64,000 bases of DNA from NCBI GenBank assembly GCA_002348385.1, contig DEBD01000034.1, forward strand, positions 64,234 through 128,233, given 5' to 3'. Under the pieces are notes generated by a model. It was given only the letters and a program-made list of their open reading frames with translations. It did not search any database and had not been told where the DNA came from. Each line of letters begins with the position of its first letter. Within the stretch, counting starts at the first letter, position 1. Origin of the DNA: Gammaproteobacteria bacterium UBA2965. GTDB taxonomy: Bacteria > Pseudomonadota > Gammaproteobacteria > Pseudomonadales > Azotimanducaceae. The position numbers and the translations under genes were made by a program. Below are positions 8,691 through 17,635 of the stretch, piece by piece.

Positions 8691-9716
8691 TTGCCTTTCG
8701 TTCCATTAGGGCTGTGCGTCAATCCCATGTCGGGGCGCGACGTGCGGCGCCTGGCGGCTCGGGCCAGCAACATGACCCATGAGGCCAAGCGCGATATCGT
8801 GGCGCGCATCGCTGCGGGAGCGGTGGCCATGGGGGTGACAGACATATTCGTCGCCGCTGAGCCCTTCCGCATTGCGTCCATGGCGTTGGAGCACATGGGT
8901 CTGGATGTGGGCGTACACGTGCTGGACCTTGCGGTCTCCAACACCGCCACCGACACCGAGCAAGCCGTTGCGGCGTTTCTCGAGCGGGGCTGCACTACCT
9001 TCGCGTCGCTGGGCGGAGATGGTACCAATCGGGCGATTGTGCGCGCTCTGCACGGCGCCGGGCGCTGCGAAGACGTGCACCTGTTGCCGGTGTCTACGGG
9101 CACCAACAACGTCTTCCCGGTTCTGGTGGAACCCACCGTGGCGGGCATGGTGGCGGGGTTGCAGGCCGCTGGCCGGCTCGACGACGCCGGGCTTGCGCAT
9201 CGCTGCAAGGTGCTGCATGTGCGCGATCCGCGCACTGGCCGCGCTGACCTTGGGCTCATCGACGCCGTGCTGCTGCGCGAGGATTTCGTCGGCAACCTGC
9301 TGCCGTTCGATGCCGGTAAGATCGACAAGCTGATGCTCACGCGTGCCGAGCCGGATGCCGTAGGCATGTCGCCCATTGGCGGCATGCTCAAAGTAGTGGC
9401 AGCTCAGGACGATGCGGCTCTGTTGGTGGAGATGGGCGCGGGGTCTCTGCCACCGTTTTCAGCCCCCTTGTCGCCGGGTTCTTTTCAGCGGGTGCAGGTG
9501 CGCAGCGTCGCGCAGGTGGCTCTGGATGTACCTGTGTTGTTTTCCGGCAGCGGGGTGCTCGCATTGGACGGCGACCGCGAGCTGGCTTTGGAGGGTGGTG
9601 CCGAGGTCACCGCCCGGCGCGATGGGCCGTGGCTGCCTGATATCGCCGCTGCCATGCGTTGGGCCGTCGCCCAAGGTATTATTGCGGGCTCCCACACCAA
9701 TCCTACCCGCTCATGA
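8691..9716 (+). CDS. ATP-NAD kinase family protein (AcoX-like)
   Basis: A 341-residue protein with the NAD-kinase/diacylglycerol-kinase fold signature GGDGTNR at residues 108-114, an N-terminal nucleotide-loop sequence VNPMSGRDVRRLAARAS and STGTNNVFP. It belongs to the ATP-NAD kinase-like group that includes AcoX of acetoin catabolism clusters, not to the housekeeping NAD kinase NadK. No acetoin dehydrogenase genes are nearby. Translation appears to start at TTG 8691, because the next ATG falls inside the conserved first strand. Its stop overlaps the start of fabV, an NADH-dependent reductase, which hints at a cofactor-related task (inference). Confidence 0.8.
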   Translation: MPFVPLGLCVNPMSGRDVRRLAARASNMTHEAKRDIVARIAAGAVAMGVTDIFVAAEPFRIASMALEHMGLDVGVHVLDLAVSNTATDTEQAVAAFLERGCTTFASLGGDGTNRAIVRALHGAGRCEDVHLLPVSTGTNNVFPVLVEPTVAGMVAGLQAAGRLDDAGLAHRCKVLHVRDPRTGRADLGLIDAVLLREDFVGNLLPFDAGKIDKLMLTRAEPDAVGMSPIGGMLKVVAAQDDAALLVEMGAGSLPPFSAPLSPGSFQRVQVRSVAQVALDVPVLFSGSGVLALDGDRELALEGGAEVTARRDGPWLPDIAAAMRWAVAQGIIAGSHTNPTRS

Positions 9717-10912
9717 TCATCAAGCCCCGCATTCGCGGCTTCATCTGCACCACTGCCCACCCCACCGGCTGTGCGGCTCACGTTGCGCAGCAGATCGAAC
9801 ACGTTCGGCAGCAGGGCGACCTTTCCGGGCAACCGGGCGCGCCCAAGAGCGTGCTGGTGTTGGGGTGTTCGGGGGGCTACGGATTAGCCTCCCGTGTGGT
9901 GGCTTCTTTTGGTTGCGGTGCGGCTACTTTGGGAGTGTCCCTGGAAAAGCCCCCCAGTGGGAACAAGACGGCCACCGCCGGCTACTACAACAACGCCGCT
10001 TTCGACCAGGCAGCCGCGGCGCAGGGCCGGTACGCCAAAACCCTCGATGGGGATGCGTTTTCCGATGAGATGAAAGCGCGCGTGATCAGCGAGATTCGCG
10101 ACAGCCTGGGCAGCATCGACATGCTGGTGTACAGCCTGGCCTCGCCGGTGCGCCAGCATCCGAGCACCGGCGAGCTGCACCGCTCGGTGATCAAACCGCT
10201 GGGCGAGGCGCTGCAGATCAAGTCGGTAAACGTGGATCGCGGCGAGGTGATGGAAGTCGACCTGGAGCCGGCCACCCCCGATGAGACGGCGGCCACGGTG
10301 GCTGTGATGGGCGGCGAGGACTGGGAGATGTGGGTGAGCGCGCTCAAGGAGGCTGGCGTGCTCGGCGACGGCTTCCGCACCGTGGCGTTCACCTATATCG
10401 GCACCGAGCTCACCTGGCCCATCTATTGGGAAGGCACGCTGGGCAAAGCCAAGGAAGACCTGGACCGCGCCGCGGCCGCCATCAGTGGCGAGCTGGCGGA
10501 TCTGTCCGGTGGCGCGCGGGTTGCGGTGCTCAAAGCGGTGGTGACCCAGGCCATGAGCGCGATTCCGGTGGTGCCGCTGTACGCGTCGCTGCTGTTCCGG
10601 GTCATGAAGGATGCCGGCGTGCACGAAGATCCCATCGCCCACATCCAGCGGATGTTTGCCACCCAGCTGTGTGGCGACGGCGCCATGCGGCTGGACGATG
10701 AAGGGCGTATTCGCATGGACGACCTGGAGATGGCCGACCCGGTGCAGGATACCGTGCGCGAGCGATGGCAGGAGGTAAGCACCGAGAACCTGGCCGAGCT
10801 GGCCGACCTCGAAGGCTTTCGCGAGGACTTTCTGAAGATCTTCGGATTCGGCATCGACGGGGTGGACTACGATGTCGACGTGGACCACACCCTGGGCCAC
10901 AATATCGGTTAG
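9713..10912 (+). CDS. fabV: Trans-2-enoyl-ACP/CoA reductase FabV
   Basis: Catalyses the last, NADH-dependent reduction in each cycle of type II fatty acid synthesis. The 399-residue length and start MIIKPRIRGFICTTAHPTGC are typical of FabV. The active-site Tyr-X8-Lys pair is Tyr238 and Lys247 in YWEGTLGKAK, the wider spacing that distinguishes FabV from FabI. The Rossmann segment VLVLGCSGGYGLASR is also present. The ATG overlaps the stop of the NAD-kinase-like gene. FabV enzymes are known to tolerate triclosan better than FabI; whether a FabI also exists cannot be seen here. Confidence 0.95.
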   Translation: MIIKPRIRGFICTTAHPTGCAAHVAQQIEHVRQQGDLSGQPGAPKSVLVLGCSGGYGLASRVVASFGCGAATLGVSLEKPPSGNKTATAGYYNNAAFDQAAAAQGRYAKTLDGDAFSDEMKARVISEIRDSLGSIDMLVYSLASPVRQHPSTGELHRSVIKPLGEALQIKSVNVDRGEVMEVDLEPATPDETAATVAVMGGEDWEMWVSALKEAGVLGDGFRTVAFTYIGTELTWPIYWEGTLGKAKEDLDRAAAAISGELADLSGGARVAVLKAVVTQAMSAIPVVPLYASLLFRVMKDAGVHEDPIAHIQRMFATQLCGDGAMRLDDEGRIRMDDLEMADPVQDTVRERWQEVSTENLAELADLEGFREDFLKIFGFGIDGVDYDVDVDHTLGHNIG

Positions 10913-10974
10913 CGCCCGGCGCCGCGGGCCGATGTCCCGCAGGGCGCAGCCTGCTGCCCCTTCACAATCGCGCC

Positions 10975-11887
10975 ATGGAACTGCGCAATCTGGCAAGGCG
11001 TACCCGGCCGTTTCGTTACCTTGCCCACGCGGGATTACTGTCGCTGCTGGTGTTGGCGCGCCGGCCGGATCCCACCGCTCTCATCATCGGGGCGAGCTAT
11101 TGCCTTGCGTGGCCGCTGGTTGCGGATTGGCTGCAGCGCCGTCGCAGCGGTGTGGCGTTCACGCTGCGGCTGCACATCATTGAAGGGTTTACTACCGGAG
11201 TGTTGCTGGGCGAGGTTGGCATGCCGTTGCTGCCAGCTGGAACATCGTTGGCTCACCGCCGTATTCATCGACGTGGTTTGGTTTACCGAGCTCGCCGAAC
11301 GCCTGGAGTCCGAAGCGTTCGCAGCCATCTTGAACGACTACTACGGCGGGCTCGCGAGCGCATCGGATGCGCACCCGCACCATGGCACCCTTGCAAAAAT
11401 CCAGGGGGACGCAGCACTGATTTATTTTGGTGATGAAGAGATGCCCCGCGCGTCGGTGGCCCTGGGATGCATCGAGCTGGTGGCCGCGTTGCCCGCTTTG
11501 CTAAGGGCGCGCTCGGAGCGCTGGCATGCGGATGGCCACCTTGTTCGCTTGTCAGTGCGGGCGGGGATCGCCAGTGGCTATTGCTCGCTGGGTGACTGGG
11601 GGCGGGAACGTCTGGACTTCACCATTATCGGTGCGCCGGTGAATCTTTCTCAGCGCGTGCAAACTCACGCGGCGGCAGGCGGCGCGCTCATGTGCGCGGC
11701 AACGGCGGCTCTGGTAGGCCAGGGGGCGCCTGGCCATGTGGGCGCCTCCTCGAAGTTTCAGCTCAAAGGGCTGGGCGAGGTGGTGGGGCACCCCTTGGTT
11801 GACCTGCCCATCCGGTCTGCTAATGTCCCGGCCCGGTCGGCGTATCGAGCCGCCGAACGCCGAAAGAAGGTAGACCAAGTTGGATAA
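10975..11887 (+). pseudogene. MASE2-adenylate/guanylate cyclase gene with internal deletion and frameshift
   Basis: One frame from ATG 10975 encodes the first half of a MASE2 membrane sensor domain (ELRNLARRTRPFRYLAHAG, then membrane segments up to GMPLLPA near 11240). The class III cyclase domain begins immediately afterwards in another frame (EHRWLTAVFIDVVWFTE, from about 11240) and runs to TAA 11887. The second half of MASE2 and its linker are missing, so the lesion looks like an out-of-frame deletion, not a single-base error. The cyclase half still has both metal Asp residues (FIDVVWFT, KIQGDA), the substrate Lys and the N-x3-R pair (NLSQR). Full-length relatives, such as CyaB of Pseudomonas, are about 460 residues. 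Confidence 0.75.
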
Positions 11888-12908
11888 AGTCTTTCTCAAA
11901 GCTTGTCGTGGCGAGCCCACCGACTACACGCCTATCTGGCTGAACAGGCAGGCAGGGCGCTACATGCCCGAATACCACCAAGTGAAGGGTGACCTGCCGA
12001 GCCTCGACTTCTTCAAGCACCCTGAACGCGCGGCTCAGGCTGCTCTGGATGCCCAGCGTATTCTAGGCGTGGACGCCGCTATTCTGTTTGCCGACCTGTT
12101 GCCGGTGCTGGAGCCCATGGGGCTGCGGTTGGATTATCTGCCTGGCCAGGGCCCGGTGTTCGACAACCCGGTGCGATCCGCCGCCGATGTGGACGCGTTG
12201 GTGACCGCGCCCGCTGAGGAGGCAACGCCCTATATCGCGCAGACCGTCACCAATATTCTCGACCAGCTGCCGGCCCATGTGGCGCTCATTGGATTTGCCG
12301 GCGCACCGTTCACGCTGGCGTCCTACGCGGTGGAAGGCCAGGGGTCACGCAACTACGTTCATGTGAAAAAGCTCATGTACGAGCATGAGGGGCTGTGGAA
12401 CCGGCTGCTCGACAAGCTGGTCGAACAGGTGGTGAGCTACCTGCAGCTTCAGATTCGTGCCGGTGCCGAGGCCGTTCAATTGTTTGACACCTGGGTTGGC
12501 GCGCTGTCCGTGGCCGACTTTCGGCGCTACGTGTTGCCCCACACCCAACGGCTGATCTCGGCGCTGGGTGATAGCGTGCCGGTGATCTACTTCGGCACCG
12601 GCAACGGCCACCTGCTGGCCGACACCCTGCTGGCGGAACCCGACGTGCTGGCCCTGGATTGGCGGCAGCCGCTGGGGGAAACCTGGTCCAGGCTCGGATG
12701 TACGGCGGTGCAGGGCAACCTCGATCCCATCGTGCTATGTGCCGACCGAGCCACCGTCGCGCAGCAGGCGCAGCAGGTGCTGGACGAAGTCGCTGGGCGC
12801 CCTGGGCACATCTTCAATCTGGGTCACGGCATTATTCCGGAGACGCCCGTTGACAACGTACGTTTTCTGGTGGACTACGTGCATGAGCACTCCAGGCGTG
12901 ACGGCTGA
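11880..12908 (+). CDS. hemE: Uroporphyrinogen decarboxylase HemE
   Basis: Removes four acetate carboxyls of uroporphyrinogen III to give coproporphyrinogen III in haem synthesis. The 342-residue protein begins at TTG 11880 with AGAAGG 9 bases upstream, and carries the IWLNRQAGRYMPEY signature, FADLLPVLEPMG and IGFAGAPFTLASYAVEG. The sequence looks unlike the usual gammaproteobacterial HemE (VTPVWMMRQAGRYLPEY, ILTIPDAMGLG) and more like versions I associate with other phyla, so lateral origin is possible. It overlaps the end of the cyclase relic by 8 bases and the VanZ-like gene by 26. Confidence 0.92.
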   Translation: MDKVFLKACRGEPTDYTPIWLNRQAGRYMPEYHQVKGDLPSLDFFKHPERAAQAALDAQRILGVDAAILFADLLPVLEPMGLRLDYLPGQGPVFDNPVRSAADVDALVTAPAEEATPYIAQTVTNILDQLPAHVALIGFAGAPFTLASYAVEGQGSRNYVHVKKLMYEHEGLWNRLLDKLVEQVVSYLQLQIRAGAEAVQLFDTWVGALSVADFRRYVLPHTQRLISALGDSVPVIYFGTGNGHLLADTLLAEPDVLALDWRQPLGETWSRLGCTAVQGNLDPIVLCADRATVAQQAQQVLDEVAGRPGHIFNLGHGIIPETPVDNVRFLVDYVHEHSRRDG

Positions 12909-13293
12909 GTTTATTGCACGTGTTCTGCTGCAAGCGGGATTCTGGCTGCCACTGGCCGTCTGTACGTATCTGGCGCTAACCCCCAGCCCGCCAGAATCGT
13001 TATTTCGTCTGAGCGACATGCTGCTGCACGGGTTTGCGTTTACCTACCTGACCTTTGCGCTGGGCACCGCTCACCGGCTTCGCCGCTGGTGGTATGCCGC
13101 ATTGTGGATGCTTGCCTACGGTCTGTTCATTGAGACGATGCAGAGCTTCGAGCCCGCCAGAACGGCGGAACTCAAGGATATGGCCACGAATATGGTAGGT
13201 ATCGCCCTTGGCCTTTTGGGGTTGCGCTTTATCTCCGATTGGGTGAGAGACGTCGCGGTACGCGTGGTCGCGATCGTCATTCGAAACCCCTAG
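12883..13293 (+). CDS. VanZ-like family membrane protein
   Basis: A 136-residue protein with about four hydrophobic helices and the VanZ-like motif pattern: SDMLLHGFAFTYLTFALG, then LFIETMQSFEPARTAELKDMATNMVGIALGLL, where E-x-x-Q and D-x-x-x-N are the family's conserved positions. Function is unknown for most members; VanZ itself affects teicoplanin susceptibility. It starts at ATG 12883 inside the hemE end, in another frame, so is probably translated from the hemE mRNA. Its stop overlaps the end of the decayed DUF1801 gene on the opposite strand. Confidence 0.8.
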   Translation: MSTPGVTAEFIARVLLQAGFWLPLAVCTYLALTPSPPESLFRLSDMLLHGFAFTYLTFALGTAHRLRRWWYAALWMLAYGLFIETMQSFEPARTAELKDMATNMVGIALGLLGLRFISDWVRDVAVRVVAIVIRNP

Positions 13294-13728
13294 CGGCTCG
13301 CCGGATATTTCTCCTTCATGTGTGCTGCCGGCTTTTTTGTGAGCGCGTCGAGAACCCCAGATCCGCGTCGTCGAGTTTGTTAATGTGAGGGCACGACTTG
13401 CCGATGTTGTGCTTGCCCAGCCGCTCCAGCGATTCCTGATACTCGGCGAAACCCGGCATCACATGCACCGTAGCCGCTGCTTTTCGCGGAGATACGCAGA
13501 ATAGAAAGAAGCTGCCTTTGCGACCGCTTCGTAGGTGTAGTCATAAGAGCCGAAGCCGATAATGCTCGAACTCTACATGGTAGGTCGATTCCCCGTGATG
13601 CGGCGCTTGCGCTTGGCCGCCGTGCGCGCATCTTCACGCTTGCGTGCGTTTTCCATGTTGTTGAGAAACTCGGTCACACTTGCGGCGCTTTTGCGGACCC
13701 TCAGGCCGCTGGCGCGTTTGCCTGCCAT
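13290..13728 (-). pseudogene. Decayed DUF1801 (YdhG-like) gene
   Basis: Read leftward from ATG 13728, the sequence encodes MAGKRASGLRVRKSAASVTE and the helix FLNNMENARKREDARTAAK, then meets an amber stop at 13575-13573 where the family has Trp (TM-stop-SSSIIGFGSY; TGG to TAG). A lost base near 13530 breaks the frame; restoring one base gives SGRKGSFF, then SPRKAAATVHVMPGF and LGKHNIGKSCPHINKL. A second lost base in the run near 13352-13358 must be restored to read DLGVLDALT and on to the TAG at 13292. Repaired length would be about 146 residues, normal for DUF1801. Three separate lesions make sequencing error unlikely. Confidence 0.8.
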
Positions 13729-13889
13729 TAGTTGTATATGCGTCTAAATCAGGGTACTTTGCGTCGGATCCTGTCGGATTGCGAGTTTACTCCGTAAAAA
13801 GCTGCGCCTGTTTGAGGGTGTTTCGGGGGAAATCGTTACCGGCGGGTAGGGGATTGCATCCACATGCCAATGACATGTTATAGGTACTT

Positions 13890-14138
13890 ATGAAGCTCTT
13901 TGTTGGAAATCTTCCGTGGTCCGTCACGGACCAAGACCTGGAAGAAATGTTCGCGCCGTTCGGCGGTGTTGACTCGGCCAAGGTAATAACGGACCGGGAG
14001 ACTGGCCGATCACGCGGGTTCGGGTTTGTTGAAATGGCGGATGACTCCGCTCGCTCGGCAATTGAAGACCTTAACGAATCGGAAATTCAGGGCCGTAAGC
14101 TCACGGTTAACGAAGCCCGCGACCGCAAGAGGCGATAG
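13890..14138 (+). CDS. RRM-domain RNA-binding protein
   Basis: An 82-residue single RNA recognition motif. RNP2 is LFVGNL (residues 3-8) and RNP1 is RGFGFVEM (42-49), both with the aromatic residues that stack on RNA bases; the tail ends in a basic stretch. Such small RRM proteins occur in cyanobacteria and many proteobacteria, and some are cold-induced, but targets are mostly unknown. It is monocistronic. The 161 bases upstream (13729-13889) hold no gene; there is only a weak AGGT before the ATG and no convincing promoter. Confidence 0.9.
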   Translation: MKLFVGNLPWSVTDQDLEEMFAPFGGVDSAKVITDRETGRSRGFGFVEMADDSARSAIEDLNESEIQGRKLTVNEARDRKRR

Positions 14139-14174
14139 CACCGCTACCGCCTAGTTCTGCGACATGCCATGGTT

Positions 14175-14198
14175 CTGCGCCCTCGGTGAAGGGCGCAG
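14175..14198. terminator. Hairpin between convergent RRM gene and minus-strand cluster
   Basis: CTGCGCCCT and AGGGCGCAG form a perfect 9-base-pair stem with a 6-base loop, in the 64-base gap between two converging genes. No T-run follows on either strand, so termination efficiency is uncertain. Confidence 0.5.
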
Positions 14199-14202
14199 CT
14201 GC

Positions 14203-14502
14203 CTAGGCTTGCCCGTGGCGGGCGCCTTCCCGCTTGACCAGCAGATACCACCACATCGCGCCAGACGCCACGCCGAATGCGGCGACCGCCAGGCACGCGG
14301 TGAGGATGCTCTCTGGGCTGCTGAAACCGGCGAACACGTAGCCGTAGCCGGCTCCCGCCGTGGCGCCCGCGGCACAGAATGCCGCAGGCGACAGCCACTG
14401 GCGCGCTTTCAGAAAGAAAAGCACAGCCAACAGCACGGCCTGAAACCCCATCAGGAAAACGGGGACTATGACGAAAACAAAGTATTCAATTACGTCTATC
14501 AA
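14203..14502 (-). CDS. Small membrane protein of unknown function
   Basis: A 99-residue protein starting MIDVIEYFVFVIVPVFLMGF. It has about three hydrophobic helices (residues 5-31, 38-60 and 66-90) and a short basic tail (KREGARHGQA). No family was recognised. It lies 8 bases downstream of the 144-residue hypothetical gene and is probably the last gene of the 14.2-15.2 kb minus-strand unit, ahead of the 14175-14198 hairpin. Confidence 0.6.
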   Translation of the reverse strand: MIDVIEYFVFVIVPVFLMGFQAVLLAVLFFLKARQWLSPAAFCAAGATAGAGYGYVFAGFSSPESILTACLAVAAFGVASGAMWWYLLVKREGARHGQA

Positions 14503-14510
14503 TGCGTTGG

Positions 14511-14945
14511 TCAGCCTGTCGTCGAGTCAGTGATGCCGGGTGCGCTCTGATCCAGCAGTGCGTCCCACCGGCCGCGGGTGAATATAGTAATCGATCCGTT
14601 GCTGGGATCGCGAAAATCGTAAGCAATCCCAACTGAAGCGCAGATGCGGAACTTCGCTTTCTCCACCATGTCATCGTGCCCGGCCAACCAGTCGAAAATT
14701 GAGAGCACCGCAATCCCGTCCACTTTGAATCTGCCTGTGTCCGGAATGGTGCACTCCACCAGTTGGTCGTTCAGACAGCGGTAGATCTCGTCGCCGTAAA
14801 GGAGCTCGACCTCGCCGGTATAGTTCTGTTGAGCTTGGTCGGGCTCTCCCAGCACCTCCTGCAGATGGGTTTCCGAGCAACCGAAATGAAGCCCATTAAC
14901 CGATTCGTGGCTCACGACGTTGGTGATCCGAGAGTGCACGGTCAC
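14511..14945 (-). CDS. Hypothetical protein
   Basis: A 144-residue soluble, acidic protein from a GTG start that overlaps the stop of the upstream gene (GTGA). The N-terminal part reads GLHFGCSETHLQEVLGEPD, a pattern (hydrophobic-Gly-x-Ser-x-x-x-hydrophobic-x-x-x-LG-x-P) seen in several unrelated small families, including immunity proteins and OmlA-like lipoproteins. No signal peptide and no catalytic motif are visible. The middle (ELLYGDEIYRC, GIAYDFRDPSNGS) suggests a compact beta-rich fold. No function can be assigned. Confidence 0.6.
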   Translation of the reverse strand: MTVHSRITNVVSHESVNGLHFGCSETHLQEVLGEPDQAQQNYTGEVELLYGDEIYRCLNDQLVECTIPDTGRFKVDGIAVLSIFDWLAGHDDMVEKAKFRICASVGIAYDFRDPSNGSITIFTRGRWDALLDQSAPGITDSTTG

Positions 14946-15244
14946 TGAAACTCCCGCAGGTCGTCCACCGAAAGGGGCAGGGCGCGGCCATCGCGATGCT
15001 GGTCGAATCCGTGGGCGAAGGTGCGGCCCGACATGCCATGCTCCTTCGCTTGCACCACGGCCCGGCGTACCGTTTCCGTCACGGGGTCCACGAACAGGGT
15101 GTAGGTGATGGCGTCGTCGGATTCGGGCAGCTCGCTGCGATAAGGCCGCCGGGACAGATAGGCGAAGCCCAGCAGCTTGAGATCCTGCACCTTGTCATCC
15201 ACCAGGTTCAGCGCGGTGCTCCACACATCACGGGAATCACTCAC
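14942..15244 (-). CDS. Hypothetical protein
   Basis: A 100-residue protein from a GTG start with a GGAG upstream, without signal peptide or membrane segment. The sequence (DVWSTALNLVDDKVQDLKLLGFAYLSRRPYRSELPE, split here only by eye into a helical N-terminus and a beta-strand middle) was not recognised. The stop overlaps the start of the next hypothetical gene, which points to coupled translation and perhaps physical partnership of the two products. Confidence 0.55.
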   Translation of the reverse strand: MSDSRDVWSTALNLVDDKVQDLKLLGFAYLSRRPYRSELPESDDAITYTLFVDPVTETVRRAVVQAKEHGMSGRTFAHGFDQHRDGRALPLSVDDLREFQ

Positions 15245-15294
15245 GCGTTTGGTGCTCCGCTAAGGTCCCGGTTGGACGAATTTAGCGCTTTCAG

Positions 15295-15669
15295 CTACGT
15301 GGCTACCGGGCTTTCTTCACCAGTGCACCAACTGCGCCTGCGCAGGAACAGCACGATGAATCCAACCGCCAACACCGTATGCAAGATGGCCCCGCCCTGC
15401 TGTATGCCGGAGGCGATCAGCGCGGTAGCCAGCAGCGCGTGGAACGTCATCAGAAAACCCAGCGCCACCGTCATTACGCCGAGATCGTCGCGCCAGCGCC
15501 ACACCCAGAAAATCAAGGTGGATATGGCTAGCACGGCCACGCCATAGTTGCGCGACCAGAACGCGACCATTATCTCGGCGGTGGGATCTTGGGCGAAAGT
15601 CAGCATCAATCCCACCGGCGCTTCCACCAGCAGATTGAGAGCGAGCGTTGCGATCAGGAGTATGCGCAT
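15295..15669 (-). CDS. Four-helix membrane protein of unknown function
   Basis: A 124-residue protein with four hydrophobic helices: LLIATLALNLLVEAPVGLML, a YGVAVLAISTLIFWVW segment, GVMTVALGFLMTFHALLAT and ILHTVLAVGFIVLFL. A basic tail follows. It resembles small DoxX-like or DUF-type membrane proteins in layout, but no motif decides this. It lies between the VOC remnant and the hypothetical pair, all on the minus strand and downstream of ilvD. Confidence 0.6.
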   Translation of the reverse strand: MRILLIATLALNLLVEAPVGLMLTFAQDPTAEIMVAFWSRNYGVAVLAISTLIFWVWRWRDDLGVMTVALGFLMTFHALLATALIASGIQQGGAILHTVLAVGFIVLFLRRRSWCTGEESPVAT

Positions 15670-15687
15670 GGTTGCCTCGATGGTTAG

Positions 15688-15885
15688 TCAGTGCTGCCGT
15701 ACTGGTTCCTCAACGCAGAATTCATTGCCCTCGGGATCCAGCATGACGGCGTAGGTCTTGTGTATGTCGCGCACAGCGGCGCCCATTTCGACGAGACGTT
15801 GTACTTCTCGCGGGCGCGATGCGCAACTCAAATACAGATGGATGCGGTTGCGCCACGCTTTGTCCTGCGCCTTGAGTTGTCCCAT
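15688..15885 (-). pseudogene. Half-length VOC (glyoxalase-like) domain remnant
   Basis: The 65 residues match only the C-terminal half of a vicinal-oxygen-chelate protein: WRNRIHLYLSC, then EVQRLVEMGA and LDPEGNEFCVEE, the last being a hallmark of the family's final strand. Normal VOC proteins have about 110-130 residues with two beta-alpha-beta-beta-beta modules. The first module is missing, and the remnant begins 14 bases after the ilvD stop, so a deletion has probably joined it to ilvD. It may still be translated, but is unlikely to be a working enzyme on its own. Confidence 0.65.
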
Positions 15886-15899
15886 CGTGCCTCGGGCGG

Positions 15900-17567
<1,668 letters not shown>

Positions 17568-17635
17568 CCTGTGTCCTTAATTGGCCACGCAAGCGCGGCC
17601 GTCTTTCGGGTGCGGTTGCGTGTGCTCTGGCCGCT

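Noticed and set aside
13380..13747. Short open frames on both strands in the gap before the RRM gene
   Set aside because: They are fragments of the decayed DUF1801 gene or its antisense, not separate genes.
13854..13884. TTGCAT/TATAGG as a promoter for the RRM gene
   Set aside because: The spacing is 19 bases and the transcript would begin at the ATG; too weak to list.
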